Source: Actinomycetes bacterium
GTDB taxonomy: Bacteria > Actinomycetota > Actinomycetes > Actinomycetales > Microbacteriaceae
Length of the DNA: 23,522 bases
Reading direction: 5' to 3'
NCBI GenBank assembly: GCA_023428065.1
Contig: JAEYZI010000024.1
Span: 1 to 23,522 of the forward strand
The position numbers and the translations under genes are program-made. Shown here piece by piece: positions 7,548-15,339 of the stretch; the stretch's first letter is position 1; each line of letters opens with the position of its first letter. The notes under the pieces are model-generated. The model searched no databases and was not told where the DNA came from. It saw nothing but the letters and a program-made list of their open reading frames with translations.

Positions 7548-7590
7548 CGCAAGCCCCCGCAAGTTTCTTGCGGTTTGTTGACTTCTTGCG
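7548..7590. promoter_or_regulatory. Putative operator cluster of CTTGCG half-sites
   Basis: Four half-sites stand in 43 bp: CGCAAG (7548-7553), CCGCAAG (7557-7563), CTTGCGG (7567-7573) and CTTGCG (7585-7590). The middle two form a perfect 17-bp inverted repeat with a TTT centre. TTCTTGCG occurs twice as a direct repeat 18 bp apart. The last half-site overlaps the -35 box. Streptomyces MalR/AglR sites are also built from CTTGC-type repeats, as I recall, which fits the neighbouring LacI gene. Confidence 0.65.
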
Positions 7591-7614
7591 TCAATCTGTC
7601 GCCTTACCTACATT
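7586..7614 (+). promoter_or_regulatory. Promoter of the alpha-glucosidase operon
   Basis: TTGCGT (7586-7591), a 17-nt spacer, then TACATT (7609-7614). Transcription would start near 7621, giving a leader of about 45 nt with AAGGAA eight nt before the TTG start codon. An alternative -35, TTGACT (7578-7583), has no -10 at normal spacing. The -35 box lies inside the half-site cluster, as expected for repression. Confidence 0.5.
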
Positions 7615-7665
7615 CGGGCTGTCGGCGCCGACCCGGGCGCCACGAGAGTCCGAAGGAACACCGCG

Positions 7666-9405
7666 TTGGACGCAGACGTCCTGCCGACCACGGCCCCCGC
7701 GACCGCATCCGCCGCATCCGCCGTCGCCTCCGCCGCATCCGTGCCCGCCCCCGCCCCGAGCGACGACGACCCGGACTGGTGGCGCTCCGCCGTCATCTAC
7801 CAGATCTACCCGCGCAGCTTCGCCGACGGGAACGGCGACGGCACGGGCGACCTCGCGGGCGTGCGCAGCCGCCTCGGCTACCTGAGAGACCTCGGCGTCG
7901 ACGCCATCTGGTTCACCCCGTGGTACGCGTCCCCGCTCGCCGACGGCGGCTACGACGTGAGCGACTACCGGGCGATCCACCCCGACTTCGGCACCCTCGC
8001 CGAGGCCGAGTCGCTCATCCGTGAGGCCCTCGCCCTCGGCATCCGCACGATCATCGACGTCGTCCCCAACCACGTCTCGTCCGCCCACCCGTGGTTCCAG
8101 GCCGCGCTCGCGGCCGGCCCCGGAAGCCCCGAGCGCGAGCGGTTCTGGTTCGTCGACGGCGAGGAGCTTCCCACGCACTGGGTCTCGCCCTTCGCGGGCG
8201 GCACCTGGACGCGGACGGCGAACCCCGACGGCACGCCCGGGCAGTGGTACCTGCACCTCTTCACGCCCGAACAGCCCGACCTCAACTGGAACCACCCCGA
8301 CGTGCGCGAGGAGCACGAAGACATCCTGCGGTTCTGGTTCGACCGCGGCGTCGCGGGCGTGCGGATCGACTCCGCCGCCCTCCTCATCAAGGACCCTGCC
8401 CTCCCCGAGGTGCCCGAGAACCCCGGGCCCGGGGAGCACCCCACCCAGGATCGCGACGAGCTCCACGACGTCTACCGCTCGTGGCGCGCCGTCGCGGACA
8501 CCTACCCCGGAACGCGCGTGCTCGTCGGCGAGATCTGGCTTCCCGAACTCGACCGCTTCGTCGCGTACCTGCGGCCCGACGAGATGCACACCGCCTTCAA
8601 CTTCGACTTCCTGTCCCGCCCCTGGGATGCCGGCGAGCTCCGCGCGTCGATCGACCTCACCCTCGCGGCGCACGCCCCCGTCGGAGCGCCCAGCACGTGG
8701 GTGCTCTCGAATCACGACGTCACGCGGCCCGTGACGCGGTACGGCCGCGCCGACAGCTCGTTCGCGTTCCTCGCGAAGCGATTCGGCGTGCCCACCGACC
8801 TCGCCCTCGGCACGCGGCGCGCCCGTGCGGCCGCGCTCCTGACCGCCGCGCTGCCCGGCTCGCTGTACATCTACCAGGGCGACGAGCTCGGCCTCCCCGA
8901 GGTCGAGGACATCCCGCGCGAGCTCATCCAGGACCCCATGCACCATCGCTCGGGTGGCATCGATCCGGGGCGCGACGGATGCCGCGTGCCGCTTCCCTGG
9001 TCGGGTACGCGCGCGCCGTTCGGTTTCAGCTCGCCGCACGCCCCGGGGACCCCTTGGCTGCCGCAGCCGCGCAGGTGGGCCCTCTACACGGTCGAGGCGC
9101 AGGAGGGCGACCCGCACTCGATGCTCAGCCTCTACCGGGAGGCGCTGCGCATCCGGCGCGCCGAGCCCGCGTTCGGCGACGGCGCCTTCGCGTGGCTCGA
9201 CCTCGGGGTCGACGCGCTCGCCTTCCGCCGCGGGCACGACGTCGTGAACGTCACGAGCTTCGCCGAGCCCGTCGTGCTCCCGCCCCACCGCGAGGTGCTC
9301 CTCGCGAGCTCCGAGGTCGTCGACGGCGTCCTCCCCACGAACTCCACGGCATGGCTACGACCACAGCACGAGCCCGGAGAACCACACCCCACCACCCCAC
9401 GATGA
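7666..9405 (+). CDS. GH13 alpha-glucosidase
   Basis: Cytoplasmic glycoside hydrolase of 579 residues, expected to release glucose from alpha-1,4- or alpha-1,6-linked oligosaccharides. The catalytic (beta/alpha)8 barrel begins at about residue 39 with WRSAVIYQIYPRSF. Conserved regions: DVVPNHVSSAHPWF (region I), GVRIDSAA with nucleophile Asp235 (region II), VGEIWLPE with acid/base Glu289 (region III) and SNHDVTRP with Asp351 (region IV). The TTG at 7666 is chosen because AAGGAA lies 8 nt upstream. Residues 1-36 are an Ala/Ser/Pro-rich stretch outside the fold, encoded by a GCATCCGCC microrepeat; no hydrophobic signal peptide is evident. It is first in an operon with the importer genes. The exact substrate (maltose, isomaltose, trehalose-like) is undetermined. 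Confidence 0.94.
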   Translation: MDADVLPTTAPATASAASAVASAASVPAPAPSDDDPDWWRSAVIYQIYPRSFADGNGDGTGDLAGVRSRLGYLRDLGVDAIWFTPWYASPLADGGYDVSDYRAIHPDFGTLAEAESLIREALALGIRTIIDVVPNHVSSAHPWFQAALAAGPGSPERERFWFVDGEELPTHWVSPFAGGTWTRTANPDGTPGQWYLHLFTPEQPDLNWNHPDVREEHEDILRFWFDRGVAGVRIDSAALLIKDPALPEVPENPGPGEHPTQDRDELHDVYRSWRAVADTYPGTRVLVGEIWLPELDRFVAYLRPDEMHTAFNFDFLSRPWDAGELRASIDLTLAAHAPVGAPSTWVLSNHDVTRPVTRYGRADSSFAFLAKRFGVPTDLALGTRRARAAALLTAALPGSLYIYQGDELGLPEVEDIPRELIQDPMHHRSGGIDPGRDGCRVPLPWSGTRAPFGFSSPHAPGTPWLPQPRRWALYTVEAQEGDPHSMLSLYREALRIRRAEPAFGDGAFAWLDLGVDALAFRRGHDVVNVTSFAEPVVLPPHREVLLASSEVVDGVLPTNSTAWLRPQHEPGEPHPTTPR

Positions 9406-9416
9406 AAGGCAAGACA

Positions 9417-10763
9417 ATGAAGTCACCCCTCAAGGTGATCGCGATCGCCGCGGCCGCCGCCACGGTCGCATCGCTCGCCGCCTGCAGCACGGGAGGACCC
9501 TCCGACGGCAGGGTCGAGCTCCGCGTCGCGACCTTCCCTCCCGGCGCCGACCAGGCCGCCTACGACGCATTCGCCGTGCAGGAGCAGCAGTTCGAGAAGA
9601 AGCACCCCGACATCGACATCGTCGGCGTCGAGTACGAGTGGGAGGGCCCGACCTTCACCGCCCAGCTCGCGGCGGGCAGCCTGCCCGACGTGTTCACGGT
9701 GCCCTTCACCGACGCGAAGACCCTCCTCGAGAACGGCCAGCTCGGCGACGTCACCGATGCGATCACCGAGCTCGGCTACGCCGACAAGTTCAACCCGATC
9801 ATCCTCGACGCCGTGACGGATGCCGACGGGCGCCTCTTCGGCTTCCCGCGGCAGGCCTACGCGCTCGGCCTGCAGTACAACCGCGAGCTCTTCGAGCAGG
9901 CGGGCCTCGACCCCGACGCCCCGCCCACGACGTGGGACGAGGTGCGCGCCTACGCGAAGCAGATCGCCGAGAAGACGGGCAAGGCGGGCTACGCCACGAT
10001 GACCCAGAACAACACGGGCGGATGGCAGCTCGCGGCGCAGGCGGCGTCGCGCGGCGGCTTCCTCCAGTCGGATGACGGCACGACCTCGACGATCGCCAAC
10101 GACGGCGTCGCGTCGACCCTCGAGTTCTTCCACGAGCTGCGCTGGGAGGACGACTCGATGGGCGACGACTTCCTGCTCGACTGGGGCTCGATCAACCAGG
10201 AGTTCGCCGCGGGGAACATCGGCATGTACACCTCCGGCTCCGACCTCTACACGGCGCTCGTCCGCGACTTCTCGCTCGACGCGTCGGTCTACGGCCTCAC
10301 CACGATCCCGATGGAGGACGGGGGCAAGGTGCTCGGCGGAGGCGACATCGCGGTGATCCCGCCGACGCTCGACGAGGCCACGAAGGACGCCGCCGTGGAG
10401 TGGATCGACTGGTACTACATGCAGAAGCTCCTCGACGAGGATGCCGCGGTCGCCGACGCGAAGGCGCTCGCGGACGCCGGCCAGGCGGTAGGGACACCCG
10501 TGCTGCCCGTGCTCGACCAGGCCACCTATGAGGAGTCGCTCACGTGGATCGAGCCCTACGTGAACGTGCCGCGCGAGCAGATGCGGGGCTTCATCGACGG
10601 CATCTTCGAGCAGACCCCCGTGGGCGAGCCGAAGAGCCACACGCAGGAGATCTACGCCCTGCTCGACCCGGTCGTCCAGGCCGTGCTGACCGACGAGAAC
10701 GCCGACATCGACGCGCTCCTCGCCCAGGCCGACATCGACGCCCAGGCGATCATCGGCGGCTGA
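9417..10763 (+). CDS. Sugar ABC transporter substrate-binding lipoprotein, MalE-like
   Basis: Extracellular binding lipoprotein of 448 residues. A signal peptide with lipobox SLAAC leads into a mature chain with the family-1 pattern: ELRVATFPPG, KKHPDIDIVGVEYEW, FTAQLAAGSLPDVF, FGFPRQAYALGLQYNRELFEQAGL and GNIGMYTSGSDLY. An ATG at 9402 overlaps the glucosidase stop, but AAAGG lies 7 nt before the ATG at 9417, so the latter is preferred. Neighbouring glucosidase and permease genes make alpha-glucosides the likely ligand. A strong hairpin follows the stop, which often gives binding proteins more mRNA than their permeases. Confidence 0.92.
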   Translation: MKSPLKVIAIAAAAATVASLAACSTGGPSDGRVELRVATFPPGADQAAYDAFAVQEQQFEKKHPDIDIVGVEYEWEGPTFTAQLAAGSLPDVFTVPFTDAKTLLENGQLGDVTDAITELGYADKFNPIILDAVTDADGRLFGFPRQAYALGLQYNRELFEQAGLDPDAPPTTWDEVRAYAKQIAEKTGKAGYATMTQNNTGGWQLAAQAASRGGFLQSDDGTTSTIANDGVASTLEFFHELRWEDDSMGDDFLLDWGSINQEFAAGNIGMYTSGSDLYTALVRDFSLDASVYGLTTIPMEDGGKVLGGGDIAVIPPTLDEATKDAAVEWIDWYYMQKLLDEDAAVADAKALADAGQAVGTPVLPVLDQATYEESLTWIEPYVNVPREQMRGFIDGIFEQTPVGEPKSHTQEIYALLDPVVQAVLTDENADIDALLAQADIDAQAIIGG

Positions 10764-10770
10764 CGCCGCA

Positions 10771-10804
10771 GGGGCGGCCGGACGGCGACGCGTCCGGCCG
10801 CCCC
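10771..10804 (+). other. Intercistronic 14-bp hairpin between binding protein and permease
   Basis: GGGGCGGCCGGACG (10771-10784) pairs without mismatch to CGTCCGGCCGCCCC (10791-10804) around a GCGACG loop. No U-tract follows, and a ribosome site (AGAAGGAA) begins 8 nt later. It is best read as an mRNA-stabilising or attenuating element that raises binding-protein over permease expression, like the malE-malF spacer elements in other bacteria. It could also be a partial terminator. Confidence 0.8.
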
Positions 10805-10826
10805 ACCCGAGCAGAAGGAACCAGCC

Positions 10827-11792
10827 ATGACCGTCCTCGAGGAACGGCGCGCCGTGGAGCAGCGCCTGCGCCCGCGACCCGTGACCCCGCGCCGACGCGA
10901 CCGCAGCATCCGCGGATGGGTGCATCGCGGCGGTGTCGCGACCGCGCTCTTCGCCCTGCCCATGCTCGCCGTGTTCACGGTGTACAGCTGGTGGCCGATC
11001 CTGCAGTCGATCTGGATGAGCTTCCAGAAGACGAACCTCGTCACCTCCCGGTTCGTCGGCTTCGACAACTTCGCGAACGTGCTGAGCGATCCGCTGCTCG
11101 GCCGTGCCGTGCTCAACACGGCGTTCTTCGCCCTGCTCGCCCTCGTGTTCGGCTTCCCCCTGCCGATCCTCATGGCGGTGCTCATGAGCGAGGTCAGGCG
11201 CATGAAGGGCCTCTACTCGGCCCTCGCCTACCTGCCCGTCGTGGTGCCGCCCGTCGTGGCCGTCCTGCTGTGGAAGTTCTTCTACTCCGCCGCGCCGTCG
11301 GGCGTGTTCAACACGATCATCGGCTGGTTCGGCATCCCGCCGCAGCCGTGGATCCAGGATGCGGCGCAGGCGATGCCCTCGCTCGTGCTCGAGGCCACGT
11401 GGGCCGCGGCGGGAGGGTCGATCATCATCTACCTCGCCGCCCTGCTGGCCGTGCCGCCGGAGCTCTACGACGCCGCGGAGGTCGACGGCGCGAGCATCGG
11501 CCACAAGATCTGGCACGTGACCCTGCCGCAACTGCGCGGCGTCATCTTCGTCATGCTCATCCTGCAGATCATCGCGACCGCGCAGGTGTTCCTCGAGCCT
11601 TACCTCTTCACGGGCGGGGGGCCGAACAACGCGACCGTGACGGTGCTCCTGCTCATCTACCGCTACGCCTTCGAGAACAGCCTCGGGGGCAAGTACGGCG
11701 AGGCGACCGCGCTCTCGGTCATGCTCGCGCTCTTCCTCGCCGCCGCGTCCTTCCTGTACTTCAAGGCCACCCAGAAGTGGAGCACCGACTGA
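10827..11792 (+). CDS. Sugar ABC transporter permease, MalF-like
   Basis: Inner-membrane permease of a carbohydrate importer, 321 residues. After a basic N-terminus of about 35 residues come six or so hydrophobic segments, including TALFALPMLAVFTVYSWW, AFFALLALVFGFPLPILMAVL, VVVPPVVAVLLWKFF, IIIYLAALLAV and VIFVMLILQIIATAQVF. The cytoplasmic EAA loop that contacts the ATPase is ELYDAAEVDGASIGHKIWHVTLP. AGAAGGAA lies 7 nt before the ATG. Its stop codon overlaps the start of the next permease by one base (TGATG), so the pair is coupled. It forms a heterodimer with the following permease. Confidence 0.93.
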   Translation: MTVLEERRAVEQRLRPRPVTPRRRDRSIRGWVHRGGVATALFALPMLAVFTVYSWWPILQSIWMSFQKTNLVTSRFVGFDNFANVLSDPLLGRAVLNTAFFALLALVFGFPLPILMAVLMSEVRRMKGLYSALAYLPVVVPPVVAVLLWKFFYSAAPSGVFNTIIGWFGIPPQPWIQDAAQAMPSLVLEATWAAAGGSIIIYLAALLAVPPELYDAAEVDGASIGHKIWHVTLPQLRGVIFVMLILQIIATAQVFLEPYLFTGGGPNNATVTVLLLIYRYAFENSLGGKYGEATALSVMLALFLAAASFLYFKATQKWSTD

Positions 11793-12727
11793 TGAGCACA
11801 CGCCTCCCGACCGTCGCACCGCGACGCGTGCGACCGCGCGCCGCGGAGCTCGAGGCAGAGCGCGGGGTGCTCTCGCTCCACGATCGGCGTCGGCGCTCCG
11901 TGCGCATCGGCCAGGCCGCATCCCACGCGTTCCTGCTCGTCGGCCTCGTCGTCGTGGGTCTCGGTCCGCTGCTGTGGCTCGCGAAGGCCGCCGTCTCGAC
12001 GACGCAGGACACCATCCAGCAGCCGCTCGCGCTGTGGCCGAGCGGGATCGACTGGGCGAACCTCGACCAGGCGTGGGTCGAGGTCGAGGTCGGCAGGTAC
12101 TTCGTCAACACGATCGCGCTCGCGGCCGGTCAGTGGGTCATCGGCCTCGTCGTCGCGACGACGGGCGCCTACGTGCTCTCGATCCTGCGGCCCGCCTACG
12201 CGCGCGTGCTGCAGGCGGCCGTGCTCGCGACGCTCTTCGTGCCGTCGGTCGTGCTGCTGGTTCCGCTCTTCGTCACGGTCGCCCGGCCCGCGTTCGGCCC
12301 GAGCCTGCTCAACACCTATCTCGGGGTGTGGCTGCCGACCGCGGCGAACGCGTTCAACATCCTCGTCGTGAAGCGCTTCTTCGACAGCCTGCCGCACGAG
12401 GTGTTCGAGGCGGCGCGCACCGACGGCGCCGGCCCGTTCCGGATGTTCTGGTCGATCGTGCTGCCCATGTCGCGCCCCATCGTGGGCGTCGTCTCGGTCT
12501 TCATCATCATCGCGTCGCTCAAGGACTACCTGTGGCCGAAGCTCGTGCTCCCGGACGCGGCGGTGCAGCCGCTCGGCGTGCGGCTGCCCAACATCCAGTC
12601 GCAGACGGAGCTCGACGTGACGCTCGCGGCGCTCGCGATCTCGACGGTCATCCCCGTCGTGCTGTTCCTGCTGTTCCAGCGCGTCTTCCTGCGGGGCGCG
12701 GGGCTCGGAGGAGCGGTCAAGGGGTAG
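11792..12727 (+). CDS. Sugar ABC transporter permease, MalG-like
   Basis: Second inner-membrane permease, 311 residues, with a long basic cytoplasmic N-terminus of about 45 residues and roughly six transmembrane segments beginning at AFLLVGLVVVGLGPLLWLAKA. The EAA loop is EVFEAARTDGAGPFRMFWSIVLP. A conserved LKDYLWPKLVL segment, a MalG hallmark, lies near the end. The ATG overlaps the upstream stop by one base. No ATPase gene follows. The operon ends here, and the 3' end overlaps the opposing AlkZ-like gene by 11 bp with no visible terminator. As in Streptomyces sugar importers, energy is probably supplied by a shared MsiK-type ATPase encoded elsewhere. Confidence 0.93.
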   Translation: MSTRLPTVAPRRVRPRAAELEAERGVLSLHDRRRRSVRIGQAASHAFLLVGLVVVGLGPLLWLAKAAVSTTQDTIQQPLALWPSGIDWANLDQAWVEVEVGRYFVNTIALAAGQWVIGLVVATTGAYVLSILRPAYARVLQAAVLATLFVPSVVLLVPLFVTVARPAFGPSLLNTYLGVWLPTAANAFNILVVKRFFDSLPHEVFEAARTDGAGPFRMFWSIVLPMSRPIVGVVSVFIIIASLKDYLWPKLVLPDAAVQPLGVRLPNIQSQTELDVTLAALAISTVIPVVLFLLFQRVFLRGAGLGGAVKG

Positions 12728-13808
12728 CGGCGCCCCGCTCGGCGGCCGCGAGCTCGAGACCGAGGAATCGCGCGTAACGACGGGCAGCGACGGCGGCGCC
12801 GCGGGCGTCGCGGCCGGAGAGCGCGGTGAAGGGTTCGAGCTCGACGCGCACGGCCGCGCGCGTGCGCTCCCGTCGCCACACGCCCACGACCTCGCCCCGC
12901 GCGACGATCGTCGGACGGAACAGGCCGTTCCCGCCCGGCACGACGGCCTCCGCGTGCTCGGGGGCGAGCGCCGCCGAGCGGTCGGCGTAGCCGAGCAGGT
13001 ACTCGTCGAAGCCCGACAGCAGGTGCACGCCGTCGCCCGCCGGATCGAGACCCGGCCGCATGAGGTGCTCGACGCCGTCGACGTCGATCGCGTCGAGCCG
13101 ATCGCGCACGCGGGCGGCCGCCGCGCGCACGGTGGTGACGGGCAGCCCCGACCACCACGCGAGGTCGCGCACGGTCGCGGGCCCGTGCCCCGTGAAGTAG
13201 CGCAGGGCGAGCTCGTCGAGCGCGGCGTCGGGCTCGAACCGTCGCGGCTGCAGAACGTGCTCGTCGAGCAGCGCGTACTCGGTGCGCCCGCTCAGGACGA
13301 CGAGGCCCGTGTGCGCGAGGTGGGCGAGCACGTGGATGCCGCGCTGGCCGTCCGTCGCGACGCCCGCGGCGCGGACGGTGTCGAGCAGCTCCGTGCGTTC
13401 GGCGCGCACCCCGCCCGTGAGGCGCTCCCGCACGGCGGAGGCCGCGCGGTCGAAGTCGCGCTGCTCGAGGCCGAGCTGCCGGTGCCGCGCCGACGCGGCC
13501 CGCACCGTGCGCTCACCCGTGAGCGAGAGGAGCCACGCGAGGTCCTCGGCCGCCACGAGGTGCAGCGTGCCGCGCATCGGCCACGACCGCACGATGGCCC
13601 CGGATGCGTGCGCCGCCTCGACGCGCGCCTCGCTCGCGCGGGAGCGCACCCCCAGCGACCACAGGGCGCCGAGGTAGTCCTGCGCCTGCACCGCGAGGAG
13701 GCCGCGCACGGCGTCGACGGGATCGCCGAGCGGCCGTGCGATGCCCTGCGCGGCGAGACGCAGGCCCGTGACGCGGCGTCGTACACGGGCGGGGGCGCGC
13801 AGGGTCAC
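12717..13808 (-). CDS. HTH_42 winged-helix protein, AlkZ-like DNA glycosylase candidate
   Basis: Protein of 363 residues from the winged-helix DNA-binding HTH_42 (DUF1006) family, which includes the interstrand-crosslink glycosylases AlkZ and YcaQ/AlkX. Recognisable are LLAVQAQDYLGALWSLGVRS near 37-56, IVRSWPMRGTLHLVAAEDLAWLLSL, ALRYFTGHGPATVRDLAWWSGLP and the C-terminal LLSGFDEYLLGYADRS. The Gln41-Ala-Gln43 triad matches the catalytic Q-hydrophobic-Q motif of the AlkZ-like branch. The start is a GTG at 13808 with only a weak ribosome site, possibly coupled to the small gene 32 bp upstream. The 3' end overlaps the opposing permease gene. Repair activity is inference; many family members are simply annotated as winged-helix proteins. 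Confidence 0.88.
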   Translation of the reverse strand: MTLRAPARVRRRVTGLRLAAQGIARPLGDPVDAVRGLLAVQAQDYLGALWSLGVRSRASEARVEAAHASGAIVRSWPMRGTLHLVAAEDLAWLLSLTGERTVRAASARHRQLGLEQRDFDRAASAVRERLTGGVRAERTELLDTVRAAGVATDGQRGIHVLAHLAHTGLVVLSGRTEYALLDEHVLQPRRFEPDAALDELALRYFTGHGPATVRDLAWWSGLPVTTVRAAAARVRDRLDAIDVDGVEHLMRPGLDPAGDGVHLLSGFDEYLLGYADRSAALAPEHAEAVVPGGNGLFRPTIVARGEVVGVWRRERTRAAVRVELEPFTALSGRDARGAAVAARRYARFLGLELAAAERGAATP

Positions 13809-13829
13809 GTGCTCAGTGTGGCGAGCACG
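13808..13829. repeat. Inverted repeat abutting the AlkZ-like start codon
   Basis: CGTGCTC (13808-13814) and GAGCACG (13823-13829) form a 7-bp perfect inverted repeat with an 8-nt loop. It reaches into the GTG start codon of the AlkZ-like gene, so in that mRNA a hairpin could mask initiation. It could also be a small operator. Confidence 0.35.
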
Positions 13830-13840
13830 ACCGACAGCCC

Positions 13841-14125
13841 CTAGTCGTCGAGTGCGAGGGTCGGCAGCTGCACGTCGACGGCGCCCTCGACGACGGCGCT
13901 CTCGATGACGGCACCGCCGACGAGCGGCGCGGTCGGCGCCGGGGGCTGGATCGCGGCCACGCCCGCCGTCGTCGCGAGTCCCGTGAGCGCCACGAGCGCC
14001 GCCGACGCGAGCGCGTGCCGCATCCGCAGCCGCCCCGCGCGCCGGAGCGCGACGACGGCGCTCGCGATCGCCGTGAGCGCCGCGGCCGCGAGCGCGACGA
14101 GGAGCAGCGCGAACAGGCCGGTCAT
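13841..14125 (-). CDS. Small membrane protein, 94 residues, function unknown
   Basis: Hypothetical protein with two hydrophobic segments: about residues 3-27 (GLFALLLVALAAAALTAIAS and on) and 40-62 (ASAALVALTGLATTAGVAAI). They are separated by a basic loop, RRAGRLRMRH, which should face the cytoplasm. The last 30 residues are acidic and Val-rich and would lie outside. The start is supported by an excellent GGAGGA ribosome site 6 nt before the ATG at 14125. No family is recognised. It lies between the App1-domain phosphatase and AlkZ-like genes in the same direction, 107 bp after the former and 32 bp before the latter. Confidence 0.75.
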   Translation of the reverse strand: MTGLFALLLVALAAAALTAIASAVVALRRAGRLRMRHALASAALVALTGLATTAGVAAIQPPAPTAPLVGGAVIESAVVEGAVDVQLPTLALDD

Positions 14126-14205
14126 GCCGGATCCTCCGGGGGTGAGGGTGGGGCGACGGTGAGGTGCCGGCGGGGGAGCCGGCGCGGGTGGCACCACGGT
14201 AGCAG

Positions 14206-14220
14206 CCCCCCGTGCGGGGG
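14206..14220 (-). terminator. Short GC hairpin after the App1-domain gene
   Basis: CCCCC-GCAC-GGGGG in the transcribed (minus) direction, 13 nt after the phosphatase stop at 14233. The stem is only 5 bp and has no U-tract, so termination is uncertain. A second GCCGGC inverted repeat follows in the same 107-bp gap before the small membrane protein gene. Confidence 0.3.
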
Positions 14221-14232
14221 ACAACGCCCGCG

Positions 14233-15288
14233 TCAGGCGCGCGGAGCGGGCAGCAGGCCGAGCTCGGCGAGCTGCTCGGCGAGCTCCGCGCCGTCGACGC
14301 CGTACACCCAGGGCGCCGCGCCGTCGTGGGACTCGCGGGGCGAGCGCCCGCCCGCGAACACCGCTTCGCTCGGTGTCAGCTCGCGGATCGCGACGGCCGC
14401 GACGTTCGCCGGGTGCGCATCCGCGAACTCCTGATAGCGCTCCTCGTCGTGCTGGCCGTCGTCGCCCACGAGCAGCCAGCGCACGCGCGGGAACTCGGCC
14501 GCGAGCCGCGCGAGACCCTCCTTCTTGTGCTGCTGACCGCTGCGGAACCAGCGCTCGGGGGTGGGGCCCCAGTCGGTCAGCAGGAATGCGCCGCGCGGGT
14601 AGAGGTTGCGGGACAGGAAGCGGTCGAGCGTGCGCACGGTGTTCCACGCGCCCGTCGAGAGGTACACGACGGGGGCGCCGGGATGGGCCGTCATGAGCCG
14701 GTCGTAGAGCACGGGCATCCCGGGCACCGGACGCCGCGCGTGCTCGTTGACGACGAAGGTGTTCCATCCCGCGAGCAGAGGCCGGGGGAGCGCCGTCACG
14801 ACGACCGTGTCGTCGATGTCCGACACGAGGCCGAACGTCACGGCGCCGTCGACGACGAACACGCGTGCCTCGATCGCATCCGCGCCGTCGAGACTCAGCA
14901 CGATCGTCGCCCAACCGGCGGGGAGGCTCGCCTCGACGCGCGCGTCGACGACCCCGCCGCGGTCGGCGTGGATGAGATGCTCCGTGCCGCCTGCGCGCAC
15001 CCGGATCTCGGCGTCGCGCACGGGGATGCTCGTGAAACTCCGCCATCCGCGGATGCTCGTGTAGCGGTCCGGGGCGCGACGACCGGGCTTCACGAGCACG
15101 ACGCGCCCGAGCACGCGCAGCCAGCCCTCACCGCCGTACCCGGGGAACGGGATGATCGTCGGCACGAGTCCGCGCCGCCGACCTCGGCGCTCGCGGAAGC
15201 CGTGGATGGCGTCCTCGATGCGGGCCGCCAGGTGGAGCCGTCGAGGCCCCGCCGCGGCGGCGGATGCGGCCTGCGCGGCGGACTCCAT
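14233..15288 (-). CDS. App1-domain phosphatase (DUF2183, HAD-type phosphatidate phosphatase-like)
   Basis: Protein of 351 residues related to the catalytic domain of yeast App1 phosphatidate phosphatase. The HAD nucleophile motif is Asp157-Ile-Asp159-Asp-Thr161 in LVSDIDDTVVVT. Later HAD motifs are VVYLSTGAWN (motif II Ser/Thr), the QHKKEGL lysine region (motif III) and LLVGDDGQHDEERYQEFA (motif IV acidic residues). The first 140 residues carry the bacterial family's N-terminal part, including IIPFPGYGGEGWLRVLGRVVL. No signal peptide is seen. Substrate in bacteria is unproven; a phospholipid phosphomonoester is the family expectation. The ATG at 15288 lies 80 bp from the divergent TetR gene, and the ribosome site is weak. 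Confidence 0.92.
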   Translation of the reverse strand: MESAAQAASAAAAGPRRLHLAARIEDAIHGFRERRGRRRGLVPTIIPFPGYGGEGWLRVLGRVVLVKPGRRAPDRYTSIRGWRSFTSIPVRDAEIRVRAGGTEHLIHADRGGVVDARVEASLPAGWATIVLSLDGADAIEARVFVVDGAVTFGLVSDIDDTVVVTALPRPLLAGWNTFVVNEHARRPVPGMPVLYDRLMTAHPGAPVVYLSTGAWNTVRTLDRFLSRNLYPRGAFLLTDWGPTPERWFRSGQQHKKEGLARLAAEFPRVRWLLVGDDGQHDEERYQEFADAHPANVAAVAIRELTPSEAVFAGGRSPRESHDGAAPWVYGVDGAELAEQLAELGLLPAPRA

Positions 15289-15339
15289 CCGCCCAGTCTG
15301 TCACGCCCATGTCGCACCCGTGGTGGCGGGCCGACGGGC

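Noticed and set aside
4794..7562. Very long open frames antisense to the exporter and LacI genes, and similar ones opposite most genes
   Set aside because: They are rich in Arg, Glu, His and Gly, have no family-like motifs and lie exactly over well-supported genes. This is the expected effect of GC-rich third codon positions.
7706..7742. CRISPR-like or minisatellite array in the GCATCCGCC repeat
   Set aside because: Units are about 9-15 bp, imperfect, in frame and without spacers; it is coding low complexity.
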